Position numbers and translations under genes: made by a program
Notes under the pieces: model-generated
Told to the model about the DNA's origin: nothing
Database searches by the model: none
What the model saw: the letters and a program-made list of their open reading frames with translations, nothing else
NCBI RefSeq assembly: GCF_905404315.1
Contig: NC_066293.1
Coordinates: 1,379,001 to 1,443,000 of the forward strand
Direction: 5' to 3'
Origin: Leptidea sinapis
Lineage: Eukaryota > Arthropoda > Insecta > Lepidoptera > Pieridae
DNA: 64,000 nucleotides
Shown here: positions 44,851-56,890 of the stretch, in pieces
Numbering within the stretch: the first letter of the stretch is position 1
Layout: each line of letters opens with the position of its first letter

Positions 44851-44916
44851 TTAGAATAAAATATTTGAGCATGAATTTCTTCTTGTTGCTTTAATATGAT
44901 CAATGAATCAAATTAC

Positions 44917-45000
44917 CTTGTTGTTCTGGTTCGGCATAACATCAAAAATTCAAAAAAAATTGAATATGTTTTAAACTTCATAGAAAGTTGAATGTAATTG
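44917..45000 (-). pseudogene. Possible decayed exon 3 of zinc-finger locus B
   Basis: On the minus strand the last 21 bases before a gtaatt donor match locus C exon 3 at 17 positions, and the codons AE-P-EQQ|D parallel AEIELQ|D in locus C and VELELD|G in locus A, with the same phase. Upstream the similarity fades, and there is a stop (TGA) three codons before AEPEQQ. Either a relic or chance. Confidence 0.35.
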
Positions 45001-45771
45001 AAATTAATTACGCAACGCATGTAACCACGCGGAGGAACAGATTGGACTTAAATCACGGGATTCGAAAGAAGAGAGTGGGAAGGACCTGTCGCCTCTTGCG
45101 CTTAACTACAGAAAGAGTCGTACACTCAGAGGTGATGTATCACATATCATCAAATCATTTTATATGAAAATATATAAAAAATTAAGAAATGATAATATAT
45201 AATTAGCCAATTGCTATTTTATGTAATAGTGATAAACCTCAAGTGATACACCATACCACCATCGCACAGAATCAATTAGGATCCATGAGTACCTACGTAA
45301 TACTTTTCGCCGGCATACTATATATCATAGCATAATATTTTGAATCTCTTAGTTTGCTAGTTACACATTAGTTATTTATGCAACTGTTGTGTAATAAGGG
45401 GTATTAAAACACGAATGTGGATTCGAATAACCTACTTTTTTTTACGGCGCGCGACATTCTGGTAGTGTGGAATGCGAGTAAACGAAAATGTTCGTTTTTT
45501 GAAATTCATACAGATACCACACATCGAGCAATAAGAATGTGGCTGTCTGTTTACTGTTAACTCTTTGCGCATGAAGGGAACGAAAAAAAAACAGGAGTGT
45601 TGTTATGAAATTCAGTACAACATTACAACACTCGTTTGGATGATGTAATGGTTATTAGAACTTTGGGTGTTTTAATGTTGGCAATAAACTAACTGTTTCA
45701 GAATCTTTAATAGAGGATTTAAAGCTTGGGTGTGGATTAAAATTTAAATAGAGCAGCATTATAATCCATAC

Positions 45772-46748
45772 CTCAGTATTTAAGTACTGTTTCATTATTT
45801 CTTGAGCTCTGAGTGCTTGTGCCATTAGTTTATTACATTTGTGTAGCAAGGAGGTACACATGTAGCAAGTTTGGACAGACATATTTATTATATCCTGAAA
45901 ACATATTACATGTCAATAAATACAATATGATGTTGACCTATTGGTAAAGAAAGGAAGAAAAATATCCCACCAATTATTATACTATTCATAAATTATGAGG
46001 CAAGTTTGAACTTGTAACCCCTTTCTATAAGCATGCTAGACATAGATATCATACTTTTTAATCTTATAGTGTGCACACGGATAACCGTGCTGGTAGCAGC
46101 TAGTAAATTATGACATGAAAGTGAATTTCATTTATTTCAAGAGCAATTGTTATTAAATTCTAATTCTTTTATTGCTGAATACATTGAATGTTTTTATGAT
46201 TGAAATCACATAACAAGTAAAAGGATTGCAATAGAAATGAGCTGCTTGCGCAGGATGCTAGCTAGACTGTGGGTACCACAACTGGGCCTATTTCTGCCAT
46301 GAAGCAGTAATGTATAAGCATTATTGTGTCTCAGTCTGAAGGGTGCCGTAGTTAGTGAAATTGAAACTTAACATCCTATGTTTCAAGATGACGAGCACAG
46401 TTGTGATGCTGCTCAGAATTTTTGGGTTGCTCAAGAATCCTGAGCGGCACTCCGTTGTAATGGGCAGGGCGTATCAATTACCATCAGCTGAATATTCTGC
46501 TCGTCACATCCCTTGTCATAAAAAAATGGGCTCAGAGAAGCCAATACAAGGATTGATATATTAAACTAATATGTTTAGAAAAAAATAGCTTTTTAGAGTT
46601 AAAGATTAAGTCAAATAGTAAAATATTTAATAATAGCACGCACTTGTTTACTTGTAATTTTGTCATACACTTCCCGTAGGTTTGTTCCATCTATACAATA
46701 CATTTTCGTGGTGTCATGTAAACATATCCAACATAGATTGTCTAACAT
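45772..46748 (-). CDS. ZAD exons 1 and 2 of zinc-finger locus B
   Basis: Exon 1 (46748-46644, 105 nt) encodes 35 residues starting MLDNLCWICLHDTTKMYCID, followed by a gtgcgt donor. Exon 2 (45894-45772, 123 nt) has a tttcag acceptor and gtatgg donor and encodes 41 residues including MSVQTCYMCTSLLHKC. The CxxC pairs (residues 6/9 and 45/48) are the zinc ligands of the ZAD domain, a dimerisation module at the N-terminus of many insect C2H2 proteins. By my count exon 1 matches locus A at 25/35 and exon 2 at 28/41 residues. Lengths and phase (0/0) are identical to locus A. Exon 3 is doubtful and the finger exon probably lies at 33744-32999, so functionality is uncertain. Confidence 0.78.
46235..46526 (+). 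mobile_element. SINE-like retroposon fragment in locus B intron 1
   Basis: Matches the 3' two-thirds of 61653-62010 (gggtaccacaac, 'cctgagcggcactc', 'ctcgtcacatcccttgtc') and ends in an A-run at 46520-46526. 5'-truncated. Confidence 0.75.
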
Positions 46749-47174
46749 TGTAACAGTGAAAATTCTATTAAGATTTTTCAACTATTTGGCTGTATTTTAA
46801 CTATAAAGCTCTGAATCACTGAACACTATTACTCTAATTTTGATATAATATTGATAAATTAATTTTAAATGCAGGTATGCTGGAAATTCGTAAATGTAGG
46901 TAGGTAATGGAAGATCTATTCTATTCTATTCTTTCTAGTGGCTTCTGTGGAAGGGGCACCACAACTCGCCAATGTCACGTTTCAGTAGACCAACAAGCTT
47001 AGAGTGTGTCATTTGATCGGTGTAAACGAATTTATAAGTGATTATAGTAATGACCGGTGCCCAGAATCAAAACAGATTTATTTTCTTATTATACCTGAAA
47101 CAAATATACATGCTGTTAGATTATAATGGACAAACACTGATAATATTACTTATATAAAACATTTATTGTGTTAG

Positions 47175-50100
47175 TTATAACTTAATATTATTCTGTTTAA
47201 TATATTTACATAAAGTATTTACAAAAGGAGTGAAAACAAAGGTGAGGAGGCATTTCATGGAGGTGGGGCGGGGGATTTCAGGAGGTATAAAGTTGTACAA
47301 GGAAGACTTCATTAAAGGGCAATTAAAGAATAAATGGTCTACATTTCCCTCATCAAGTCCACATTCACATAGAGGATGGTCTCTAATTCTTAATTTGGCT
47401 AGGAATACTGGAGTGTAAGAGTGGTTTAAGCGTAACCGGCAAACTGTTGATATTATTGATTTATTGGGGAATCTAAATTTCGAGAACCACGGTTTTAAAG
47501 GGATTACAGGTTGTATATCACCATAAAAGACGCCTTTAGCAGTTTTGGAAACCTGCCAGATGTTTGACCACCTCTCAAACATATTTATTTTCAAAGTGGA
47601 GCACAAGTCATGAGAGAAGATTTGAGAATGTTGTTGGGAACCTGTATGAGCAGCTGACCTGGCACAAGCATCAGCATTTTCATTGCCGATTATACCTGCA
47701 TGGCCTGGTATCCATGCTAGAACTATGTTGATGTTGAGATCATAGCACTCTTTCAAGTTTTCTCTTATCTTAAGTGTAATTGGAAACCTACTTTTTGAGC
47801 GAATGATGAAATGATTGGATTTGAGAGGATGGATTGAAGGCAGCTTTTGGAGTCTGATAATATAATAGAATTGTTTAGGCCGTGGGACTTAATAAATAAA
47901 ATAGCTTCAAGTATAGCAATTGCTTCCCCTGTGAATACCGAAGTGACAGTTGGGCAGCTATAACTTAATACAATTCTTGTGGAGGGGATCCATACTGCAA
48001 CACCAACTGGGCTCATGTGTATTTTAGAAGCATCAGTGAAAATCTTATGCCAATTTTGGAAATCTGAATGCATAATATAAGAAAATGTTTTGTTAGCTTC
48101 TATGGTGAACTTATTAATGCCCAGATCTAAAATTATTAAGGGTTGGAAGGTGAGTGCATTGAAAGGCATTGAGAATAGCGGTAATTTCGAAAGTTGAAAA
48201 AAGGGGTTAGGGAGCTGAGAGTACAATAGGTAACTATGGGCAAGACATGATCTCTTATCTTGAGAAATTTGGTTATTGTTGTATAGGCCAACTAATTGAT
48301 CTAATTTATGCAGCAAAGGGTGATCCCGGAATTCCGCAAATTTAAAAAACAGTTTATTAGCGAGGAACTGTCGACGAAGCGAGAGGGGAGGTTCTACACA
48401 CTCGACCTGCATAGCATTAATAGGACTAGATTTCATAGCTCCTAATATAATGCGCAAACATTTTGCCTGTAATTTGTCTAACTTATCTAAACCTGCCTTA
48501 TTGCCTGGAACCAAAAGTAACGTGCCATAATCCATGTGGCTACGAATTATGGCATTGTATAGCAATCTTTGGGTGAAGGGGTGAGCCCCCCACCAAACGC
48601 CAGATAATGAGCGAAGGATATTAATATTTTTTTCACACTTTTGGGAGATGTAGTTAAAGTGCTTTACACCTATCAATTTTTGATCCAACCATACACCCAA
48701 GAACTTAACATTATCGACAAAAGGAACTTCAATATTGTAAATTTTGACTTTGATTACAGGGAGACGTCTTTTGTTGGTGAATAAAACTACCCTACTTTTG
48801 GAAGGTGATAGTGTTAGCCCATGTTGCAAGAGGTATGATGAGAGATATTCTAGAGCATGACTCAAACGATTAGAAGAAGCCTGTATAGACTTATCAGAAG
48901 TATATAGAACAATATCATCTGCATATTGCAAGATTTGGCAAAAGGGGGTAACTGTGCTAGAAATATCAGAGGTATACAGGTTGTATAGTAAAGGACTGAG
49001 AACAGAACCTTGAGCTAAACCTTTCCAAACTGTTTTAGGAGGTAGGTATGAGAATGGGCCTTTAATGGTAATTGTTCGCTCCATTAGCATATTGCATATG
49101 AATCGAGTTAACTTCGCTGGAATACTCAGCTGAATGAGTTTGCTCCTGAGCAGAGGAAGAGACACGTTATCATATGCGGATTCTATATCTAGAAAAACTG
49201 CCAAAAGAGGTTCTTTTTGGAAAAGGGCTAATCTTATATCAGTGGTAAGGATACCCAAGCTATCTAATGAGCTCTTCCCCTTTCTGAATCCAAACTGGGA
49301 ATCGGAAATGAGGTTATTGTATTCAACAAACCACTCAAGTCGATGTTTGATCATATGTTCACATATTTTTGCAAGAGCAGATGATAGGGCAATAGGTCTA
49401 TAACTGGTGGCTTTAGATGGACTCTGACCTGGTTTGAGTATAGGAATGATCACTTGATTTTTCCAAGATGGAGGTATGGCACCAACATCAAATAGGTTAT
49501 TGATAATTTTGAGATAATATTCTTGGGATCTGATTGAAGATTGTTTAAGGAAAGAATAGGGGATGCCATCGGCCCCGGGAGAAGTGTCAACTAAGCCATC
49601 CAATGCCAGAAGGAGTTCTGAAAAAGAGAAAGGGGAGTCTAAACTATGAGTTGATGAGAGAGGGATTGGAGGTGAAGGGAGATAGTCTTCATTAGGAACT
49701 GAAGGGGGTGACAACCTATCTGCAAAGGATTCAAGCCATACAGATGGATCTACACTTGAGTCATGCTCCGAAGGATTGTAAGAACCCCTAAATTTTTTAA
49801 CTTGTTTCCATACAATTGTAGATGGAGTACAGGGAGATAAGCTCTGGCAAAAATTGATCCAACCTTGTTTTTTCTTTTTGGCAAATAAATTAGTGGCCTT
49901 GGCAGCAGCTTTTTTATAATTAATGAAGTTGGTCAAAGTCATGCTCCTATTATATGTTTTTTCGGCTAATTTTCTATCCTTAGCAGCCTTGGTGCAATCT
50001 GAATCCCACCAAGGAGTTGAAATTTTACTATTGGATGGTTTTTTTATGGGAATATTTTGGTCAGCACTAAATATCATGGCCTCTGCTAATTTATTATAAT

Positions 50101-50932
50101 TTTCAACAGCATTTGAATGGTTAGGATTGGGAAAGCTTAAAATTTTTCCATCAAGGCAAGTGGAAAATTGCTGCCAATTAGCATTTGTTAATCTGTATTT
50201 GAGAGAAGGGGAAAAATTTTGAGCAGGGATTACTTTATCAGGTAATGAAATGATAATAGGATAGTGATCACTGCCATTGGAATTTTGAAGGATGTTCCAA
50301 GAAATAAGAGAAGCAAGACAAGGAGAACATAGGGTCAGGTCAACTGCACTTTTTGGATTTTGAGAAGGAGCAACCCTGCGGGTTGGAGAGCCAAAATTTA
50401 TTATGCAGAGATTACATTCATCAAAAATATCAAGAAGGGAAAGAGAAAAATAATCAGTAGTGCTAGAGCCCCAAGACATGTGATGTGCATTAAAATCTCC
50501 CATTAGAATCATAGGAGAGGGAATAGACGAGATTAAATGGAGGATGTCTGCAATCATAGTTGAATGAGGTTGAGGGATGTATATAGAGACCATGGAGATG
50601 TTCAAAACTTTTGCAGCAACAATATTTATACCAGGATGTTGGTTTGGAAGGATTATTGGGGAAAAGGGAAGGGTGCGTCTTATAAATAAGGCACAGCCTG
50701 CACCAACACCATCTGCTCGATCATCCCTGAGGCATGCATAGCCCGGGACCCTGAAGTGTGATCCAGGGGCCAGCCATGTCTCAGATATGGCGATGGCAGA
50801 GGGAAGGTATTTATTTATAAGATGAATAAGGCTTGGTTTCCTAGGACGTAGGCTTCTGGTGTTCCATTGAAGGATGGTCACTGGGGCCATGATTGTTACA
50901 AAGGGATAAGATGTGAGATAGTTTATGGGCAA
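47175..50932 (-). pseudogene. I-type LINE ORF2: endonuclease-RT-RNase H, one frameshift
   Basis: The frame from 50932 to 47765 (1055 codons) is intact; MAPVTILQWN at 50890 is the likelier start. Endonuclease: WNTRSLRPRKPSL, SETWL, GDFNAHHMSWG (145-148 for GDFN), GSDHYPI. RT: YRPIALSSALAKICE, FGFRKGKSSLDSL, FLDIESAYDNV, GLAQGSVLSPLLY, catalytic YADD at 670-673. RNase H begins with FTDASK and GEAIAILEAI, then SDSKS. A one-base indel near 47765 shifts the frame and the domain continues in 47756-47175 with WIPGHAGIIGNENAD and a Cys/His C-terminal cluster. With this break the RNase H end would not be made. Confidence 0.88.
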
Positions 50933-52222
50933 CGTTGGACGGTATGTTAAGAGTGTTACTTGATATGAGACTTAGAATGAGTGAAAGGAGAACCTCCAGG
51001 AGGTTTTCATTCTGTACTGTAGAGGAGGGAATAGACTGATGCATTAATGCTGAGCCATTGGGGAACACTGAAGGTACCTCAGCAATAATGGCCTGATGAG
51101 CAGCTTTATCATAGGACTTGCTCTAGAGTGTGGAAGAGAAGTAACAGTTTTCCTATATGAGGTAGTTGGAGCAGAAGGAATACTAGTCTGGCTCGTGTGG
51201 GTTGTAGGGGCATTATGGGATGAGGAAGGATTACTTAGAATTTCTGTGAATGGCCTTGTAGATTTTGGGCAACGCTTTGCTGCCTCTACATAAGAGATGT
51301 TCTCTTGTGACATTATTATTTTAATTGTTCTTTGCCTACCATGTTCAGGACAACCTTTATTGGTGGAAAAATGTTGTCCAGAACAATTAATACAATTTGC
51401 ATCTTTTTCTAGTATATTACATGAGTCACCAGAGTGGGATTGGGCACATTTATAACACCTTGAGTTGGATCTGCATGTAGTTTTAATGTGTCCAAATCTG
51501 CTGCAGTTCTGACATTGAATGGTGGGGAAGAGGTAAGTTTCTACTGGAAGGGAGTTATGGAATAGGAATATTCTGGTAGGGAGTGATTGTCCTTGGAAAG
51601 TAATAACTATAGTTTGGGTTGGGATCCAAGAAACTTTATTATCCTCAATAACTTTTCTATTGAGTCTGCGAGCTTTTAAAATCTTTCCACAACCTGTGGG
51701 AAGATCAACTGACTCGACAAACTCATTCATGGATAAGTCCACCGGAACCTGGCGGACAATACCCATCTTTGTAATATTATAATTAGGTATATTTGCTTCA
51801 TATTTGTTTGCAGTTAAAAGTGGGTTATCTAAAAATTTGTTGGCATCTGAAGCTGATTTGAAGGTTACTGCTATTTTATTCCTACCAACTTTTTGAATAC
51901 CATCCGGGCATATATTGGCAACTTTATGTCTGTGTAAAAGTTGACCAAATTTTATAGGTCTTATTGTTAAACCTGAAGAGGGATCTTCTTCAGTGCGGGA
52001 AACATGAATAATAAATGGACCTTTATCTAATGAGGTGTATTCTTTAATCCCCACAACTAAAGTTGGGTGATTATATATATTCTGTATGGATGCAGAAGCC
52101 ATATCGGTATCAATAATTGTCTTTTTAGAGACTGCATTTGCGTTATGTGTTGCGCTGTCCTGTAAACGACGTTTCGATCCAGGTAATGGAATATCCGGAG
52201 GTTCTGGGGGGGTTATATCCAT
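50841..52222 (-). pseudogene. I-type LINE ORF1 (gag-like), one frameshift near 51115
   Basis: ATG 52222 opens 392 codons to 51044. The C-terminal half has three CCHC-type knuckles: CQNCSRFGHIKTTC, CYKCAQSHSGDSC and CINCSGQHFSTNKGC, RNA-binding motifs of I/Jockey ORF1 proteins. After HSRAS the frame gives an unrelated tail and stops. In the next frame a longer continuation (starting YDKAAHQAIIAEVPSVFPNG) runs to a stop at 50841, overlapping the ORF2 start, so a one-base deletion near 51115 is likely. The protein would otherwise be about 460 residues. Confidence 0.82.
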
Positions 52223-52369
52223 AATGGATAAGTTGGTAGTAAGTCTAAGTTAGTAATAGTAGATTTCGGTAATCTTCGTTTTTAACAAGATTAGATATAG
52301 GCGTCATCAGTCAATGACTGGACGTTTCATACAATCGAGTGAATCGCTTTTTCTTAGAGTTGCGCTAGG

Positions 52370-52437
52370 CCGTTTTTGACTTTCAATACGTGATTTTAAA
52401 TACTATTTTGAATAAATTTGATTGATTTTGAATTTAA
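52370..52437 (+). mobile_element. Short L4 LINE tail
   Basis: 'gactttcaatacgtgatttt' followed by 'actattttgaataaatttg' and 'gattttgaattt' match the last 65 bp of the L4 3' end in sense orientation. Confidence 0.65.
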
Positions 52438-52440
52438 AGA

Positions 52441-52967
52441 AATAACATTGTCAAAATGACATTTCAGGAGAAATCAACAATTTCTACGTACTTCTAATGA
52501 AAACTTATTTTGGTAATAAAAATAAAAGGTGTTTTAAATATTAATGAAGGTCTTTATTTGATAATGAAACACTTGAGATTATTACCAAACATTCGCTCTC
52601 TGATTCAAAGTCTGATGAGCTTGATGAATTAAAACAGTCACTCTTAATATGATTGATCATTCACCGAATCAATATGGTGGTCAACTTCACACAGCAGTCA
52701 GCACACTTTTTGTTCCCTTCCTTTATTACCTACTGAGTATATGTTGTCCCTTGCCTGTGGTGTTCCGGAAATCGACAGTAACCAACACCACGCCACTTTG
52801 ACTCGCATTTCTCGATACTAGAACTATTTCTCGGCAAGTATACATTGGATTATTTTGGCAGCCTTCGAAAACTAGTCGAAAGTCTTGAAAGCTTAACGCA
52901 AATCTTTTAGGTGAATTGACCCTGGATCTAATTGCTGAGGCATTTTTCCACTACAACTCTCTTTACC
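52441..52967. other. No gene seen
   Basis: AT-rich sequence; nothing recognised. Confidence 0.35.
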
Positions 52968-54224
52968 ATATTTTTAGGGTTTCGTAGCCAAATTGCAAAA
53001 AACGGAACCTTTATAGATTCGTCATGTCTGTCTATCTGTCCGTGTATGTCACAGCCACTTTTTCCAAAACTATAAGAACTATACTGTTCAAAGTTTGGTA
53101 AGTAGATGTATTCTGCGAACCGCATTAACATTTTCACACAAAAATAGAAAAAAAAAAACAATAAATTTTGGGCGTTCCTCAACTTAGAACTGAAACTCAA
53201 AATTTTTTTTTCATGAAACCAATACGTGTGGGGTATCTATGGATAGGTCTTCAAAAATGAATCTTCTAAACTAAATAGTTTGCGCGAAAGACACTTACAA
53301 AGTGGAAAATAGTGTGTGTGTGTCCTGTAACTTTTAAAATAAGAGAATGATAGAACAAAAATAAATATTTGATGAACATTACCATGCAATCTTCCACCGA
53401 AAATTGGTTTGAAGAGATCTAGTAAGTAGTTTTTTAAATCGTATAAATGATGAGAGCTCTTTTGCACAGTACGATTATGAGCAAATATTTTTTGCCTTTC
53501 CATTTAAAGAATTTGTGGGGTTGAAATGTGTGAATTAGTCCTGGTACACAGTAGATGATATAAATAATTAGCCCGAATTAGCTTCAGATAAGTTTATGCA
53601 TATATAATTTACACTTAACACCACAATATGCTACAGGTATGTAGTTAACACTATATAGAACAGAAGGTACACTAAACAAGAAATGAGAAGTAGTTAAACT
53701 AGGGGTAACGTGAGTAAACGAGAAGCGTTAGTGAAAGCAAAGGTAACGTGCGCGTGCGTCGAAGGTTCGGGGCGCACTCTTCGGGTGCCGGCTGCCGGCG
53801 CGTCGCTAGTCGCTGTACTGCATTCCTTTGTCCCATTGTTCTCGATGCTACCGCAGGCCTTCACAGCAGACGACACGATGCATCAAGTCACCTTAAAATT
53901 AATCGGTACGACAAATGTGGCAAAGTAATTATTATAAGTGGTGGATAATGTACGTATAGTATATAGTGTAATTATAATCTGTACTTATATATTATTATAG
54001 TAAATATGTACATGTTTAATATATAATAATGTTCTTGATATATATTTTATGTTCATAAATTATTTATTAAGATAGATAGGCTATATATTTTCATATACTA
54101 TTATTATAAGTTTGATAATATACATATCGCCACAAATTTAATATAATTTTCCATTCTATATAACTTTTATATTATGTTACTGGACCCTTCATGGGCGATT
54201 CCGACTCGCACTTGGCCGGTTTTT
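52968..54224 (+). repeat. Abundant moth-type dispersed repeat with GC-rich core
   Basis: The left end 'agggtttcgtagccaaattg' and right end 'tcgcacttggccggtttttt' are, as far as I remember, the two ends of a very abundant moth repeat; 'tagattcgtcatgtctgtc' and 'tctatggataggtcttc' belong to it. Bases 53720-53900 form a GC-rich island (cgggtgccggctgccggc) with an open frame on both strands (plus 53710-53928, minus 53876-53694). I would not call either a gene without homology. Class unknown. Confidence 0.55.
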
Positions 54225-55157
54225 TTATTGTCTAGCAACTATAAAATAACTTATAAATAACCTTATTTAATTTAATAATCAAAATATATAACTATTCAGC
54301 TGTCAGTAGTAATAGTAAATAAATAACAAAAATGAATATGATCCTCTTCCAGTATAGATCTTATGATAATCCTTTTAACTTGAATGATTTTTCTATTCAC
54401 TTTTTAACCACAAATATTGTAAGAAACATCTTTCTTCGCTGTGTTTTGTATGTGTTTTACAGTGTGCCTTTAAATAAGAATTTTGTTTGAAATTTTTACC
54501 ACAAACAGTACACGAATAAGGCTTCCCTTCTGTATGTATTCTACTGTGAGCCTTCAAACTAGAACTTTGAGAAAAACTTTTACCACAAAGATTACAAGAA
54601 TAAGGCTTCTCTCCTGTATGTGTCTGTACTGTGGGTATTTAACCACTCTGTTGTGAAAAAATTTTACCGCAAGTAATACAAGAAAATGGTATCTCTCCTG
54701 AGTGAGTTCTATTGTGCGAGACTAAAAACCTCATCTCACGGAATAATTTGCCACATACATTACAAGAGTATGGTTTTATTCCGTTATGTATAGTACTATG
54801 ATTCTTCAAAATATGAATTTTGGTTGAAGCTTTTACCACAAACATTGCAAGACAAATGTTTCACTCCAGTGTGTATTACACTATGTCTCTTCAAATTAGA
54901 CTTTTGATTGAAGCTTTTACCGCATACCATACAAGAATAAAGATTTATTCCTTTGTGAATGCGCTTGTGTCTCTCTAAAACACCAGATTGACTAAATGTT
55001 TTACCACAAAACGAACAATGATGTTTATTTTCAACTTCTGTTTCTTCATCATGTTTCGCCAAATGGCTAGAGTCCATAATATCACTGCACTCATTGTTGA
55101 TGTTAATAACAATATTATATTTATTGTTAGCCTGTTCCTGTTTTGAAGGTGTCATAT

Positions 55158-55669
55158 CTGTAAATTAAAATAATATTACAAAATAAAAGTTGTATTTTTA
55201 TATCATATCGAAATACCATACCCAATGTAAAGACATTTTGAAGCAGTGCGCTCCGTTGATTTGTGATTTTATTAAACCACTTTTATAAGAACATGCATAT
55301 TTCATAATATTAATAAGGTATACGTTTTTATGTAAAGGGAGGGCTAATAATCATACAATTACATTATTAAACAACTAGACTCAAATTAAACAGTCTTTTT
55401 TTTAAGTTGCTATGTGTAGACCTGCGTAAGGTACCGCGCGCCTATAACAATAGAGATCCCAATAAACGGGAACGGAAAAATGAATCTACTACAAAAAATG
55501 CTATTCGAAACTCTATTTCATATGAGATAATGACCTACTTATACGGGACACAAAGCTGTACACAATATAAAATTACATCGTCTACGTAAACAATAACATC
55601 ATCCATGTAAACATAAGTGTAAAATGAGGTACTGCAAGCTTTGAAGAGTGTAATTTTTACTCGCACAGT
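55158..55669. other. Intron of locus C; no other gene seen
   Basis: AT-rich; the frame at 55407-55589 has no motif. Confidence 0.35.
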
Positions 55670-55990
55670 TCAGCGAGCAAATCTGCTGATGGTCATATTC
55701 GCCCCAACAGACAACACCCTGCGCTCCCTCTCGATATCTGCATCATTCTTCAGGTCAAAGGTAACCACGTGTCCTAGGTATTTAAATTGATCCACTCTAT
55801 TCAGTGGCGTCCCAAACAATTAGAGTGTCGTAATAAGGGATGGGAGTGATTTCCCCTTCGCCTGAAACCATGCACACGTGCTCATTTGACGATATAGATC
55901 AGACCATGACTGTGGGCATAGTTTTCACATATCCCCAACAGTATCCTCAAGCCACAGACAGACGCAACAAGTATTTGAAGACAGCATTTT
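55670..55990 (-). pseudogene. LINE reverse transcriptase C-terminal fragment
   Basis: Minus-strand translation gives TPLNRVDQFKYLGHVVTFDL and NDADIERERRVLSVGANMTI, the region after the RT palm in a family of moth LINEs. Stops lie upstream. It is nested in the intron between exons 3 and 4 of locus C. Confidence 0.7.
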
Positions 55991-56619
55991 AAGGAGTTAT
56001 TCATGTGCTTATGTAAAAGATATTTTTAATGTAATAAATGGTGATCTTTAGTTCACACTCGTTCCCTAATTCAGAGAATCAACAGCTTCCCTAAACATCA
56101 CATAAAGAGGCAATACATGTGGCAAAGTGGTTTAGTGAAACATAATATAATATTAACTTATAATTTACACGGAATTTTTTATGGCAAGAAATTTCTTGCA
56201 AAAAGTGCGGTTGTTGAATGCCAGACGTCAATGTGCCTTACTGAGACATTAATTGATGACATTACCTTGTAGTTCTATTTCTGCATCATCATTTTCTTCC
56301 TTAACCTCCTGTTTAATGTACTGCTGATGTAGAGTGTGGCATAAATTCACAGACATATCCATCATATAATTTACAGATATATTGTAAAATTCTCCATGAA
56401 GTGAAGTCCATTACCTAAAGAACAAATTATTCTGTAGCCTTGGGGTATACACATTTTTTATTAATTTTAGAACAGGAATAGCCCACTGTCTGAACGAAAC
56501 ACAGCAGCAAATTTCTTGAAAACCTGACTATGAAGGAATAACACAGTAAGGAGGACATGTAAATAGTAATAAATATCATGAATGTTGCTTCTTGGTGTAA
56601 GTCAATACAAAATTATAAT

Positions 56620-56890
56620 CATTTCAGCCAGAAGACATCTACTGCTCGACAAAGGCCTCCCCCAAAGATTGCTGCTCTCAACTAATCTATTCCGGTGATC
56701 TTGGCCAGATCATTAGCCCATCTTATAGAGGGTCTACCAACACTATGTTTTCTGGTATGTGGTCGCCATTTAAAGACTTTCCTGCCCAAATTGTCCTTCT
56801 GTCCATCAAGCTATGTAGCCATGCCCACTGCCGCTTCAGTTTCCCAACCATCTGGGCTGTCGGTGACTTTGGTTTTCCTACTAATTCTAT
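56620..56890 (+). mobile_element. LINE 3' end fragment (second copy of the 44620 family)
   Basis: 'cagaagacatctactgctcg', 'caaaggcctcccccaaag' and 'gcccactgccgcttcagttt' correspond to 44620-44850. Confidence 0.65.

Larger units (their letters stand above)
47100..52260 (-). mobile_element. I-type LINE with RNase H, about 5.1 kb
   Basis: Contains ORF1 with CCHC knuckles, and ORF2 with endonuclease, RT and RNase H in the I-clade order. Only two frameshifts are visible. Ends are approximate: the 3' UTR after 47175 is about 70 bp of AT-rich sequence. I did not find a target duplication. Confidence 0.85.
54393..56414 (-). pseudogene. Zinc-finger locus C: exons 3 and 4 of a ZAD-C2H2 gene, decayed
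   Basis: Exon 3 is at about 56414-56276 (gtaatg donor); its frame homologous to locus A reads GEFYNISVNYMMDM, HQQYIKQEVKEEN, AEIELQ, but a TAA lies at its very start. Exon 4 runs 55157-54393 with a ttacag acceptor and phase-1 start giving MTPSKQEQANNKYN. Fingers CSFCGKTFSQSGVLERHKRIH and CMVCGKSFNQKSNLKRHSVIH are intact. A frameshift in the next unit (near 54825), then a frameshift with TAA at 54639-54641, break the array; further fingers continue to 54393. No ZAD exons are visible upstream before 59 kb. The family role is DNA-binding regulation; this copy is probably dead. Confidence 0.75.

Noticed and set aside
53710..53928. 72-codon GC-rich plus-strand frame and its minus-strand counterpart
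   Set aside because: Both strands are open because of GC richness inside a dispersed repeat; no motif distinguishes a gene.
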